DNA of 64,000 nucleotides from Syncephalastrum monosporum B8922 (GCA_000697355.1 JNEN01000856.1:1-64000), one strand, 5' to 3'. Positions 23,154 through 35,390 are shown, numbered from the stretch's first letter. The notes: generated from the sequence alone by a model not told the origin. Made by a program: numbers and translations.

Positions 23154-24962
23154 ATGTCCATAGCTGAGGAGGTATCCATGTCACGGCGAGCGCCACGACC
23201 GACCATGACGCGCTGGTGTCGGTCGTGTCGTCGTGTGCTGGTCTTTGCGGGCCTGACCGTCGTGCTCACGCTGACCCTCGGATTCCTGCAACGGCACCAT
23301 TCGCAATCAGCACAACGACGAGACGATCCGCCGATCTGGCCAAAGCAGATCACGGAAGAGGAGACGAGTCGGAACAGCGCCTACACACCTAGCATGTTTC
23401 GGTCAGACCAGTTGGGGATGAACCAGTATCTGCCCGTGACAGCCATCCTCAACCGCATCGACTCCACTTCTGGCATCAACCATACCGTTCAGCACTTGCT
23501 CAAATACCCCTACATCAAAGAATTGTATATTTATAACCAGCTTCCGCAAAGTCCCTTGACAACAGAGGCATGTCGACTTTGATACAGCAGCAAAACTTGT
23601 TTGGGCCTAACACCTCTCGTTATTAGCAATTTGACGTGATGAATAACACACGCGGCACCGCGGCAGGCATGCATTATGAGGACTTGCCTGTTCATATCCA
23701 CGACAAAGAAGTAACGGAAACCAACGAAGACGAGCGGCTCGCACTGTGTGCTGCAAGCATCTACGACCATTGCTATTTCCAAGACGACACTGTCCTCAAT
23801 CTCTACCTTGACAGTCTATACACTCAATACATGGACCGTCCTGATCGTATACACGCTCATATCCGATCCGCCGATCATCTACGTTACCTCCGCTGGCGAT
23901 TCGGGAACCAAGGTACTTGCACGCCTTCCTGAATCGTGTTTCACCGTTCGTGGCTGATGGTATTGATACGCGTGTTAGATATAGGCCTGCATGCTGGTTA
24001 CGCCGACTTCCGCCATGGCGCTTTCGTCCCCAAATCCATTGTGCAATCTTTATTAGACCAAAATGATTTGATATCTTTTGTCCTCCTTTCCAATCAATAT
24101 CCTGTCCTCTTGGCCAACCCATCCCTCCGCAATGGTGTCGAGCCCGCCACCTCGGTGAAAGCGCCTTATGACGCTATGGTAATGTCAAGTTTCGCTCTTG
24201 GAATCACATGGCACTAATACTATTTTAGTACAAGGCGTTAGTGCAACTAGAGCATGAATTGTCGGAGCAGGTCCGTTCACCGGCAGAAATGGTCGAGAGC
24301 GATGCAAGGTATGTACAATTCCGACTTTATTCTTTCCTGCTGCAGTATTGATTTACTTACCAATGGCATTATGTAGCGCGGCCTGCCACAATGATCGATG
24401 TATATTCACAACCAATATGAGCCCGTTGGCCGCCACCCGAGATCAGACCTTCACGACCACCAACTTTTCATCGATTCCGCAGTGGGACGCAAAGCTTCGC
24501 GAGTGGGAGGATACGCCCTCAGTATGGGAACCACATCATGCTGTCGATCAGAATCTGACAACCTGCTGGCATTCTTACTGGCGTGAGTTTTTTTTCCTGG
24601 TCCAAGTGCGACAGTGTCTCTCCTCTTGTGACTAAACGAAGGTTGTTCGCTCTCGGTTGATAGATCCAAGGGCTGGTGATTACTTTGGCCTGAATATGGT
24701 AGGAACAATGCGTGCCAAACGACTGGTCGTCTACGCACACTTGCCACGGGAAACATATTCGGTCTCGGTCAAGCAGAATGATCAATGGGTCTCCTGCCGA
24801 ACGAGTCTTCCAGTCGATGCGCAGGCCGCGGGCCGGACTGTGCTCAAACTCGAAGACTGTCCGGGTGTCCAGGCATTCAAAGCCATTCGATTTACTTTTA
24901 CCAAAGATCATCATACACCCTTCGAACTGTGCGGGCTAGTAGTCGACAACATGCTCGTATAA
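23154..24962 (+). CDS. Type II membrane glycosyltransferase-like protein with C-terminal discoidin-like module
   Basis: Probably a Golgi-type glycosyltransferase. Exons are 23154-23567, 23627-23912, 23979-24178, 24229-24308, 24377-24582 and 24664-24962, giving 494 aa. A short basic cytosolic tail with CRSCRR is followed by one membrane span (about 25-45), the type II layout. The lumenal part starts with a Rossmann-like strand (PVTAILNRI), a helix and KYPYIKELYIYNQ, as in GT-A folds. A DxD-like QDD in CYFQDDT is at about 200, followed by YLDSLYTQYM, and later an LHAGY block. The last 100 residues (HHAVDQNLTTCW and later CRTSLPV, ELCGLVV) resemble an F5/8-type carbohydrate-binding module. Intron 1 (23568-23626) must be GC-AG to keep frame. 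Donor and acceptor sugars are unknown. Confidence 0.65.
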
Positions 24963-24976
24963 GAATATAGAAAGTA

Positions 24977-24982
24977 AATAAA
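24977..24982 (+). terminator. Poly(A) signal of the glycosyltransferase-like gene
   Basis: AATAAA lies 15 bp after the stop codon. Confidence 0.4.
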
Positions 24983-25199
24983 AAGGTAGATAGTATATGA
25001 ATAGGTCTTGTTTTCTTTCGGGGCGAGGAGCTTGGGTCAGGGACATGGGGGGATCATTTTTGCTCTCTCTGTGGTTACTTTTTCCTTTCCATGGGTAATG
25101 TCAATGTGCTTGCGCGAGAGTGATGGGATGGTGGAGGTGGTGAAGATGGCAGTAGTAATAGGTGATGATGGACAGACATTTCGCGTAAATATGTGAGTG

Positions 25200-25245
25200 T
25201 AAATATGTGGATGTGTGTGCGTGTGCGTGTGCGTGTGTGCGTGTA
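25200..25245. repeat. (GTGTGC)n / GT microsatellite
   Basis: Imperfect GT and GTGTGC units lie between convergent genes. Confidence 0.85.
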
Positions 25246-25274
25246 TATCTTCTATGATCTACAAACAGCCAAGT

Positions 25275-26882
25275 CTACCAGCCTTCCCATTCATCGTCTG
25301 AGTTGTCTTTCTTGCTCGACTTGGCGGATTCTCGGAGGGGCGTGCGCGACCGAATAGTCGACGTCGTCGTAGCCGTCTTTGAGCCACCATTCAGACCAGG
25401 CGAAGAACTGCGGGAATGTGCAGGGCTCTGCTCTTGCTGCTGCTGTTGCTGGAGGTTGGAAATCGTCGAGTTGAAGAAGTCACCATCTTGAAAAGTGTTG
25501 TTGTTGGTATGCGATGAGGAAGAGGCTGAGGGTCTGGTGTCAAAGCTGTGATAGAAGGTTTGCGTCTATGGAAGAAAAAATAAAGGTCAGTATGCTTTCG
25601 TCTTGGGAGTTTTTTTTTTTTTTATCTTTTTTTAAACTGTGGCCATGCATGATGTTGGCGACGCTTTCTAAACGTGCACGCTACCTTTTTGCTAAATGCA
25701 TTGACATAGTCACTCACGTTCTTCTGCAAGTTGGGGTCGTTCCACTGGTCGTTGGCGTAACGACCCAGTTGGCCCGCACCCTGAGCTGCGGCACGCGCGC
25801 CGGTGGCAGCGACTTTGCCGAGCTCTTCCATACCGAGTGACAGGTAAGACCAGCCTTTTGTCAGCGCTTGCATGGGATCATTGATCAGATCTTGAATATC
25901 GGGCGAACTGTTATTGGCCGGGCCCTTGTTTTCAAAGGCAGGATTGCCAAAACCCGTGAACTTGCCGCCCTGGCTCGGCGGGAGATCACTAAACAGAGGT
26001 CAGACCTGGCCTCATCTCTCTCTCTCTCTCTTCTTATGAAGTTTGGGCTTACTCGCGTCGTGCTTCGTTGGCATTGCCTAGCGAGGCAAAGTAGGCCTCG
26101 TTTCGGGCCTTGTCACTGACCATACCCGCGTTGCTGTTACTGCCATTGCTCGAGAAGCTGGAGGGTGAGTCAGGGCGGAGGGAAGAGGAGGATCGCATGG
26201 GGCTGTTCAAACGGGCACCGGCCGAGCTGAGGGAACGTGTCGAGCCAGGTGTGGCAGTGCGTTTCACAGACGTCGCAGCAGACGGAGAGGGTGTCCAGGA
26301 ACGGCCCTCAGCCTCAGCTGCCAACTAAAAAAAAAAAAGAGCCAGCAAAAGGGATAAATAAGTATTTTGATATGGGTATAAGGTGGTTTGCGATGGAGCG
26401 TACCTTTTCGCGATACAGGGTAGCACATTGACTGTTGTACTTTTCTTGCATGGACCAGTTGGGCGAATAATCGGGTTGCGACTCGAAAAAGTCTTTGGCC
26501 TTCTTGTTGCCACCAATCTGATTGAACCACGTTCCTCCCGATAAATAAAATCGTCCCTTGTCACTCTCATATATTGCTCACCTCCATCTTGTGAACCTGA
26601 TCGTCAAACCACTTGTCCATACTGATGGACCGCACGAAACTATATGACTGGCCTTAGTCGCCTCCTCTTACATACGGTCTACCTTGCAATCCAGGTGGCA
26701 GTAGCAGTAGCATACCTAATGTGGACACCAAACGATCTGTGGACGCCAGAGCATTCCAAACACATGAAGATGCCGTACGAAACACTCGCCCACTGCGGAT
26801 TCGGTGCACCGCAGTCAAAACAAGTACGATTGTCCCCCCGTCTCTGGATCTCGTAAAGCTTCTTTTTGTATTCTGCGGCCAT
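25275..26882 (-). CDS. GCS1: ArfGAP1/Gcs1-type ARF GTPase-activating protein
   Basis: Stimulates GTP hydrolysis on Arf1 at the Golgi, controlling COPI coat turnover. Exons in transcript order: 26716-26882, 26582-26639, 26404-26517, 26053-26324, 25685-25988 and 25275-25565, giving 401 aa. The ArfGAP zinc finger is at residues 19-42 ([11 protein letters not shown] then CLEC), and the arginine finger is in [18 protein letters not shown] follows directly across intron 1. The middle is Ser-rich. Amphipathic lipid-packing (ALPS)-like segments are plausible in the Ala/Gly-rich helix at 25740-25850. The protein ends DDEWEGW, an acidic Trp motif like the COPI-binding tail of ArfGAP1. A short polyQ lies in the last exon. 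The start ATG gives the usual short N-terminus before the zinc finger. Confidence 0.92.
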
Positions 26883-27219
26883 ATTCTTGTCTTGTCTGAT
26901 GATGAAACAACCCAATGTCTTTTATAAGTCTGTCCTTCCATCATGCACCTCATGTCGAGATGGTGACAATTTCTGCTTACGGCTTAAGATGACACTGGAA
27001 GGAGAAAAGGAGAGAAAAGAGAAAGAGAAGAAAAAAAAGAGAGTTGGGATAAGTGCAGAAAAAAAAAAGAGATAAGTGGCGAACCGGCAAGGGGAAGAGA
27101 CACACAAGGGCGACAAATTGAATCACAGCAACAAACGACGGGTATCCTACTGCTACTGTTACTGCTACTGCTACTACTAATGTGACTCAATAGATAGAGT
27201 CCATACCATTGCACGTCGC
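26883..27219. other. Intergenic, GCS1 upstream region
   Basis: It holds the GCS1 promoter region and the channel gene's 3' end. A GAGAAA-type purine tract lies at about 27000-27075 and a CTACTG hexamer repeat at about 27150-27180. Confidence 0.5.
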
Positions 27220-29680
27220 TTAATGACAGCGTCTCGAGATCGCGGCACGCGCACGTTCATAAAGGGAACAAGCGCCTTCCAACAGGGCCACCAAAAGGAT
27301 GACGGGCAGATACATAATGTACCACACCACCTGTCGGGCGCGCTCCACGCCGCGCATCATGGCAGGCCGCTTGTCTTGAAGCGGCTTGATCAGCTTCGTC
27401 AGCGCAAGCACAAGCAAAGTCAATGCGCCCGCGACGAGCTCGACGGCCATGCTGGGGATATACATGCCCAGTTCAGGCTTCTTGCAGGACCTGCGGGCCT
27501 CAAACAGGCGCTGGTTGGCTTCCATTCGGGGGAACTCGGCGAGCAGAGTTGCCAAGAACGACGCTATGATCAGCGCTGTCAATACAACCACCATCAGGAA
27601 GAGATAGACAATAAGCATGATGCCTGCTGACATGGGCTGCAGATACAACGTATCGCCCACATTGGGAGCACTACAGGGACACACGTGGTGAGTCGTTTGC
27701 GTGCACGACCCTTTGGGCGAGACTTACTGTAGCGCACCCAGCAAAAGATACTGAAGCGTGGTTAGCATATCCATGTAGTCACGTTGGAGCGCCCCCAAGC
27801 CGATCCAGAAAGAAATCAGAATGAAGAGGCCTAGTCCAAGTGCCCAAAGGCTTTGAAGTATGCACTGGCCCGTGAGGTACCGCGTCTTGGCCACCGGCCA
27901 GCATAGGTCATCCATCCAGAGGCCAAAGCGGAAGAACATCAAGGGTGTGGCCCACATGAGCAGAGTGGAAGAGGTGGACAGGAGGCTGTCGGCCTTGGCG
28001 AGGTCGCGTGTGTTGGCCAGTCCGAGCAGGCGATATACAAATGAGGCTACCAAAAGCCCCGCGGTCAGCACCGACAGATAGGTCGACGGACGCTGCAAGG
28101 ATGTCTTGGGTTTGGTGACAAGCTACAGGTAATGTTAAACGGCATAAGCACAGGATCGTCTACTCTTACAATTTTTTTTTTCGCTTACTTTGACAAGTTC
28201 GAGAAGGACGTCCGAAACAACAAAGACGTAGTACGGATAATCGTACAGTTTCAGATAGTCAGATCGGTAGTCTTGATTGGCCAACACGGTCAAATGCAGA
28301 GCCATGTACACAATGCCGACACAGAGGCTGACCAAGGCTTGGTACCTAACCCAAGAAAAAAAAAGCCAGCAAGATCTCAATCAGTCTATGCGCACTTCTT
28401 CAAAGGTGTGAAGGCGTACCTGGGGGACGCCCATCGGGCGAGGTAGTCATTGGTTGCTGTGACAGGGCGCGGCTTATCCGTGTCCTGACCAGATTGGATC
28501 CATACCGTGTTCGGATGATCCAGTCCGTCTTCACGCCAATCCTTGACACCCGTGCGCCATGTTTCCTAAGGGGCAATACAATCTTGGGTATAAGTCGTCC
28601 ATGGAAATCTAGTCATATGCCTCTTGCTTTGTTTACGCTCGAGAGATTATTACATACCTGAATGACACGCTGGACCCGAGCATCCGACAAGAACACCTGA
28701 CAGTCCTTTTCCACGGCCCATTCGAGTGCTAATAGGAGACAGGTCAGTGTTAACTACGGGATAAAAAAAAGATTCATCGGGGCGATGCAGAATGGCACGC
28801 GCCAGATGACTTTTTGCTTACCGCAACGGTTGTCGATCCAAGGACGCAAGAGCGCATTGCGGTATACAAAGGCTTTGGAGCCCTTGGATTCCTTCAAGCC
28901 ATAGTCGAGTGCAGCCAGGGCAAGGCGCTGGGTTTCTTCGTCGGCGACGGGGTAGGGTGATGCGGGCGTATGGGTTTGCTTCACGAGCACCAGGATGGAG
29001 CACACCGAAGCGTGCTTGGCGATGCGCCAGATGTCGTGCTCGACGGGCGGGACGGTGAGAGGCGGCACCATGGTGATGGCTGCGGTGGGCAGGGGCGAGA
29101 GGGCTTCGCCGGAGGTATCTTGAGGGGTCTCGGGCGAGCCTACCTGGGAAGCGCCCGTATCGGCCGCGGGCGGCACGAGCGTCCCCGAGCTTGACTGATG
29201 CCAGCCGTGCTTCTCGCGCCAATGGCCCGTGGCATGCTTGAGCGCATCCTTAATCTGGTCACGCTTGCGGCGTCGCACGGACAAGACGCTGGCAGTGGCC
29301 ACGCGTTCATCATCGCTGCTGCTGCTACTGCTCGAGCTGTTGCCGTCGTCGCCCGACACCCTCTTGCCGTTTGCATCTGATTTGGACGCCGACTTATTCT
29401 GTTGGCGGGCTCCCACGGCGGCAGACGCCATCTGCTGCTGCTGACGGATCGTTACCAGTGCTTCCGCCTTGCGGTGGTGCTTGATCACCTTTTTCACCGT
29501 ACGCGTCAGGAGCTGGACGTGGACCACGGGTGCACCGTCGACTTGGTCGGCGGAAGGACCCGACACGGAGCCAATGTTCACCACCGACGAAGACGTCTCC
29601 TGATGGCTTTCCGTTTGATAACTCACTGTTTGTGAGCTACTGAGGAGACCTGTGCGCTCGTCTGCTCCTCCGTCTGTCAT
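27220..29680 (-). CDS. TRP-like cation channel, Yvc1-type
   Basis: Probably a vacuolar or endomembrane cation (Ca2+) release channel. Exons in transcript order: 28822-29680, 28658-28728, 28420-28565, 28189-28345, 27728-28122 and 27220-27670, giving 692 aa (yeast Yvc1 675). A 280-residue soluble N-terminus carries Ser/Asp-rich and basic stretches. It then shows the Yvc1-like helix set with RLALAALDYG and ALEWAVEKDCQVFLSD. Six hydrophobic segments follow, starting at ALVSLCVGIVYMAL. A pore-helix-like TTLQYLLLGAL is split by the last intron. The final helices contain YLPVILLVALLEG. No selectivity filter can be named with confidence. The ATG at 29680 is preceded in frame by sequence without conserved content. 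Confidence 0.65.
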
Positions 29681-30191
29681 GATAGATTGGAGAAGAAATG
29701 AGGAAAAAGAAGTGTAAAGAGCAAAGAAAAACAAAAAGTGGGCTGCTTTATGTATCCAAAAAACAAAAAAAAAAAACGCCCCGTCCTGGCGCGTCTGTGT
29801 ATACGTTGACAGGCGGGTGGGAACCGAGGGGGGTTTGCATTGAAACATCCGATCACCCGACCTCTGTCAACATCGTTCAATGTTGCACAAAAGCGAACAG
29901 ACTGCATTGGAACAAGGAGCATGCATCCGAGAATGGGAATTCAAGTAACGTGATGGTATTATAGTAAGAGATAGCGCAGGTTATGTACAGGCAATGCGAG
30001 AGGTAAAAAAAAAAGGGAGGAGGGGCGATTTAAGGCAATAAGGGCCAGGGCCGCGAAGGCTATCGAAAACAACGAGGAGCGAAGAGAGACAGAGGGAGAG
30101 AGGTAAAATATATACACACAGGGGTAAATCAAAGGCGGGCGCAAAACCAGAAAGAAGAAAGAAACAAGGAAGGGCAAATGTACGGAAGGCT
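29681..30191. other. Intergenic region
   Basis: It lies upstream of the Yvc1-like gene and downstream of the F-box gene. Several A-rich and GA-rich runs are present; no gene is seen. Confidence 0.5.
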
Positions 30192-30385
30192 TTACGTGTC
30201 TTCATCGGGTAACCAAGCAAGATCCATCGCACCCGCGTCTTTGGCGTCCTTTAGGATTCGGAAAACCAGTTCCCGGAGAGAGCGGGCGTTGATCTGCATG
30301 CCAGAGCGGGAGATGTACGGGTGGCGTTGCGGGTCGAAAAAGACCCAATCGCCTGGGTCCCGCGCTTCGACCATGTCGTGGTGAA

Positions 30386-30434
<49 letters not shown>

Positions 30435-31811
30435 CTGCATCCACGCGCGTCGAAAGGGCAGGTCAATGTCGACCCAGCCGTGACCGGTCGGCGGCCAGTA
30501 ACGGAACTGGAGTCGGCGATCGCGGGGGTGGAAGCGGAAACAAATGTTGCGCAGTAGCTCGCCGTTGCGCAGGAATTCCGAGAGCGGATGTGCATTGCCC
30601 GCCTCGACCGCGGCCACGAGCGCCTCCTCGTCATCAAAAATACCGTGGTCGATTAAAAACTGACGCATGAGGGTCGCACCTTCGTAAGCTTCCCCCTGAC
30701 TTTCGAGAGATGGGAGGTCTACCATGCTGGACTGTGCGGGCGGAGGCACGATGAGGGCGCACGCGACGAGGCGCTTGACGGTGCACTTGGTCGACCATTT
30801 CGCGTCGAGCTTGCGTAGCTTGGGACAGTGAACGGCCCAGAGCCAGATCATCTTGGCTGTGACCCACTCGCACCGATGCATGGTTACGTCCTCGAGGCGC
30901 GGGCATTCCCGTCCGAGGGTCTCGATCACCTGACCAATGTCAATTTGTATCTGCGTGAAGCCTGATTCGGGGGCATAGTGCTGCAGTGTCGAGATGTATT
31001 CGCCTGTCTCGGCCAGCATGCTGTCGTACAGAATCGTACTTCCTGACAGGTCGAGCGACGTCAGGTTGGGACAGCCGTGGGCGAGCTGGATGAGCGACGA
31101 GGTGGAGATGATAATATTGATATATTCGAATGCCAGTGCTTGCTGGGCTTGTGCTGCCTGCTGCCTGTCCCGGTGAAATACGGTCTCGGTTGTGTCTCCC
31201 TGGGTCGTGATGGTAATCGTGCCGTTCGCATAAGTTGCCGTGGTGGACGTAGGTGGTGTGCGCATCAACGACGCGCCTCGGGCGCCTGAGGAGAGCGGTG
31301 GACTGCGTCGAAATGGATCTTTCAAAAGAAAAAAAAATGTCAAAGGTCAGTCGCAGCCAGCGGTTACGAGATGGATCTTTCTACCTATGAGCAGGTTGCT
31401 GTTCAGGTTCACCTTGTGCACGAGTCTGCCGTAGGGGAATGTTTGTTTCGAGCGGGTGAGGGTGAGGATAAAGGTAGCCCAGTTGTAGGTGCTAAACATG
31501 TGCGGTGCACGGTACAACAATGGCGTAACGCAATGCATCCACTGTCGACACACCAACGAGGCAGCCCGCAACGTGACTTGAGAATGCTTGACGTAGCTAA
31601 AGATTTCCAGGAGCAATTCGGGAGGTAAAGCATGCCCGAATCGAGAGCCTGGCTTTGTCGCTTCGTCAGGATTTATGCGCTTCAATGCAGAGGAGCGGCC
31701 GGCAGGGCTGGGTTCGTCTAGTAGCAATCGTGACCAGTCCGAAGGAGGGTCTTTAAGGAGTATGTCCAGTGATCGCTGCCCGCAATGCCCGTAAGAAACC
31801 TTGGAATCCAT
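30192..31811 (-). CDS. F-box protein with leucine-rich-repeat-like region
   Basis: Probably a substrate receptor of an SCF ubiquitin ligase. Two exons: 31385-31811 and 30192-31318, giving 517 aa. The F-box at about residues 60-105 has LPPELLLEIFSYV and AASLVCRQWMHCVTPLLYR. The rest has scattered LRR-like units (LAHGCPNLTSLDLSGS, LGRECPRLEDVTMHRC and HCPKLRKLDAKW) with the Cys-Pro-x-Leu pattern of cysteine-containing LRRs. A 17-residue polyglutamine tract (about 30375-30440) precedes the C-terminal part. The target is unknown. The ATG at 31811 is the first in frame. Confidence 0.8.
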
Positions 31812-34143
31812 CTTGGAGATGCGGGCTCAGGTGTGTGTATATGACAACGAAGAAAGAGAGGGAGAGGGAACGGGTACGAAGAATTAAGAGATAATGATAG
31901 TAGAGAAAAAGGAAATGAAAGAAGTGAGGTCTTGCTGGCCTGAAGCATACGGAGAGAATGTTTCCATGCATTTGATTGGATGGTCGGGGAGGCCTATCAA
32001 ATCCAGCCGCTTTATATAATAATGAAATGAAACAGGCTGTCATGTGCCTCAGGTTGTCGGTTCCATCCATCTGCAACTTCTCTCGCAATAGATCTGATCA
32101 ATGACGCACACTTCACTAAGTCTTTATGCTACTTTAAAACCACAAGTCTCACACGTGGGATGCGAACTCCGGCATGCGACGCGCTGGTGCCGGACTTGAT
32201 CCCTGCTGTTATACTGCCACTTGGCCGTGGAACAGATTTCGATCGGATACGATAAAAAAAAAAGGTCAGACTCCTAGAAGCTCTGATAAGCATATATATT
32301 TATCATAGAGGCAGGATCATGATGTTGCTGATACTTTTCTTATCATTTGAAAATGTTATATCACGCACACATTCCTGCAGGAGTATCTTGGCTGTCGGGT
32401 GTAATTCGTCCACCATGGCGCCGGTTACAAGATTTCGACCTCCGTCCAGAACGATGTTACTGCACGTTTACCGACAGACCTCTTCCAGGAAGTAATTAAG
32501 TTAAGGTCCTTCTACCATTCTAGGCGGAGTGATGAGAGAAGTTGGTACAAACATCCACAGGAAATGAAAACTATATTGGGCGTGTTATTGTAAACGAATA
32601 TTGCAGTTGTCTCTCGAATTAAGCTCGGTTTCAACCCATAGGACTAGGACAACAGTAGAAGGATTCAAGAATCAATAGCGCTCAGGTTTATTTTATGAGA
32701 ACCTATGTTCTAGTAATTCTAATTTTTGAGACGTAATATGGCATAGCTAAAGAGAGGACCGTGGACAACAATTCCCGAATCTCGAGCAACAACCACAACC
32801 GTCGCCAATTTCGGCACGACTTCTGCCAGGTCTAAACAATTTTACAGTCTTAGGCTTCCTCAGATTTCCTCGACCTTCATCCAGTAAAGCAGAGAAGAAA
32901 GCGAGGAGGTGTCTGTGGACATATGAACAAAGGGTCGATTTCGTCCAAACGTGTTCTCTGATGTGGCTTCTGAGCCTCTTCGTTCCAAATCACACCGGCT
33001 GTGCTCCTCCATATATCTTGTCCATGCGGGCGACAACTTCTTCGAAAGGCGAAGAGATCTGGTACCTTGAACAACGCCAAGACAGCAGATACCGTGATAA
33101 TCTTTGCAAACATCGACGAAAACCAGCTACTTGATAATTGTTTTTGTTAAATCGGGCTTCTCTTTACCGGCAATGAATGACAGCTTTTCCTTTAACGCCA
33201 TGCTGAGTCCGCTCGATGATATGATTTCAATAGTATGTGAGCAATTGGCTGTGTATCGCTCACTTCTAGTCGCGATTAAGACGCTGATCGATAGAATCAC
33301 GAAGAAATGGGATATGAGGCTATTGCCGATCACATTTCCAATATTAATTCAGTCCACAACAGCTGCAGCAGAATTTTCAGTCGATAGAAGACGTTGTTAA
33401 CAATACAGTATTAACAATCACTTTAAAAATAAAAGTGACTTAAGAGAAAGTGCTTACTCTTTGTCACGCATGATAACGCGAGCAGCAGTCTTAAACAGCC
33501 GTTCACAAAAAATAGCTTTCACTGTTTGGAAGCAGTATATGATAATATATACTCAAAGTTCTGAAGAGACCTAGTCTTTTCCTAATCCCTAATCGTACAG
33601 TGACAGCATGCTGCATGAAATAAGGGAAACCACATGTTTCATACAGGAAATTAATTGAGAGGGCGGGACGGAGACCTCACCACATATTATTTTTTGTGAT
33701 ACATGGATATATTTTAAGAATATGACATGTCGTGTATAAGGCTGCTTCGTACTGATATTACAAGCAATAAAAGGATATAAATTTATAACATTATTTGCAA
33801 GGAGCAGGTACATAGCACTACATAGTCACCAACAATCTAAAAAAAGACATGGTGATCAGTAACATAACATCCGAAAAGTAGCGCTTTATTTCTGATGATT
33901 TAGAATATTAACACATAAGTATGAAGCATATGTAGCTTGAGCAGTAAATTTGACATGCTCTTGTCGCATTGACTCTATAAGGTGTAAGCGAGTACCTTGG
34001 AGAAGACAAGATAGCACAAGAAAGAGAGAGACAGTATTAGAGCTGATGATTCTGGTGTTCAATTTTGGTGCCCGCCCGGCTTTAGAGTGAAGCTGTCTTG
34101 GCTTATTGTAGGGTAGTTCATACTTTATTTGAGTAGACATAAA
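31812..34143. other. Gene-poor intergenic region, 2.3 kb
   Basis: No well-supported gene. Two weak items stand out: a decayed tRNA-Leu-like sequence on the minus strand (32147-32235), and a 78-codon frame with a leader-like start (32877-33113, minus; MFAKIITVSAVLALF). Neither has further support. The rest is AT-rich. Confidence 0.5.
32147..32235 (-). pseudogene. tRNA-Leu-like relic
   Basis: On the minus strand the D-arm-like GGCCAAGTGGCAGTA is followed by a CAA anticodon-like loop, a long variable-arm-sized spacer and a T-loop-like GTTCGCATCCC. These have the spacing of a tRNA-Leu, but the acceptor, anticodon and T stems are largely unpaired, so it is at best a tRNA pseudogene or tRNA-derived repeat. 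Confidence 0.3.
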
Positions 34144-35390
34144 ATGCTGTCGCCGAGCAAACAACAGGGCGATCAGTACGAGAATCCGTTCGCGTCTTCT
34201 GGCCACCTTGCGTCAGAATACCAGTCCGCGTCGGATTACGTTGAACCCGACATTGACCTGACAGGCCAATCCACCAGCCGCCAAGGCAAACCCCCCCCCC
34301 CTTCGCAACCCGCTGCTCACCATACCAACCACAACGACAACCCATTTGCGCTTTCTGGCTCCATCGGCAGCACGCCTCGCTCTATCCCAGCCCCCTCCAA
34401 TGCCACATTCCAATATACAGGCCAAGACACCCTAGATGAGCCTGTCTCGACGACCATTGTACGTTTCTTAAGTTCTACGTTCTACGCGTCCTCGTCCTTT
34501 TTGCGCGTCTTGGTCTCTCATATCTCCTTTCTAGTTGCGAGACCTCAAGCAGGTCGCGCGCAAGCTGCAGCAAGTCCTGCATCCAAAGGGTGACCGAAGC
34601 GTTCTCCAAGACTGTATGGCCCTGCTATCTGCTTCATGTTCTTGCTCTTCATGTTGGCTGACCGTACCTGTTTTTCTTTTTATTTCTACATGTTCTGCCT
34701 TGCAGGGGATCTTTGGGGTCCTTTGATCTTGTGTCTATCGCTCGCCATGTAAGCCCTCCCCTATGCCCAGTGTGCATGGTACCTGACTGGCCCTTCCCAA
34801 TAGCACCTTGAGTAGTACCGCCCCAAGCGACCAAGCTGTGTCGATTTTTACAGGTGTTTTTGTTATTGTCTGGCTTGGTGCGGCCGTGGTCACCCTCAAC
34901 GCAAAGCTGTTGGGTGGCACAGTGTAAGTCAGCGGAAAGCATAAACGACGGCTCGAAGCTCTAACGCTTTTGTGTACGATAGTTCATTTTTCCAGTCAGT
35001 CTGTGTGATCGGCTATTGTCTGTTTCCCCTTGTAGTCGCCTCTATCGTAGCCATTTTCGTCGAATTGATCTGGGTCCGGTTACCGCTTTCGATTGTTTCC
35101 TTCCTGTGGGCTACCTATGGTAAGCGGCACCTCGAGACCCGTCTTCTCGCTGCGCTCCTCATTCTCATCTTCCGCAACCATGATAGCCTCGGTCGGCTTT
35201 CTGTCAGAATCCGAAGTTCATCTCCGCAACAGACGCGCTTTGGCAGTAAGTGGAGTTCTTCATATATTTTGGCATATAACTCGTGGAACGGGAATCAGGG
35301 TCACTCATGCTGGTGTGTCCTATCATGAAATAGGTTTACCCTCTTTGTCTTTTCTACCTTGTCATCTCTTGGCTAGTACTGATCTCCTAA
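34144..35390 (+). CDS. YIP4: Yip1-domain Golgi/ER membrane protein, YIPF6/Yip4 type
   Basis: A five-span membrane protein of the early secretory pathway that interacts with Rab GTPases. Exons are 34144-34458, 34535-34613, 34706-34748, 34804-34923, 34983-35119, 35187-35245 and 35334-35390, giving 269 aa. The N-terminal 95 residues are polar and carry two NPF tripeptides (NPFASS and NPFALS), with a Pro run between. Then comes the diagnostic block DTLDEPVSTTILRDLKQV, then WDLWGPLILCLSLA, FTGVFVIVWLGAAVVTLNAK, LLGGTVSFFQSVC and a final RRALAVYPLFVFY. All match YIPF6. Exon 3 is only 43 nt. The last acceptor is TAG at 35331-35333; an earlier CAG breaks frame. Its stop is 18 bp from the stop of the opposite EHD gene. 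Confidence 0.93.

Larger units (their letters stand above)
24963..25274. other. Convergent intergenic region
   Basis: It lies between two stops. It holds AATAAA at 24977-24982 for the + gene and a GT/GC-rich microsatellite at about 25200-25245. Confidence 0.6.

Noticed and set aside
27220..29680. Reading the Yvc1-like gene as an ABC or MFS transporter
   Set aside because: No Walker or MFS motifs; length, long soluble N-terminus and six-helix layout fit a TRP-like channel better, although this stays at moderate confidence.
32877..33113. 78-codon minus-strand frame with leader-like start MFAKIITVSAVLALF
   Set aside because: Leader is suggestive of a secreted protein, but the rest has no cysteine pattern or domain, and no exon continuation was found. 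Possibly a relic.
33104..33400. Possible hAT-type transposase C-terminus (TTAAAEFSVDRR)
   Set aside because: Similarity to the hAT dimerisation motif is limited to a few residues; no terminal repeats or 8-bp duplication seen.
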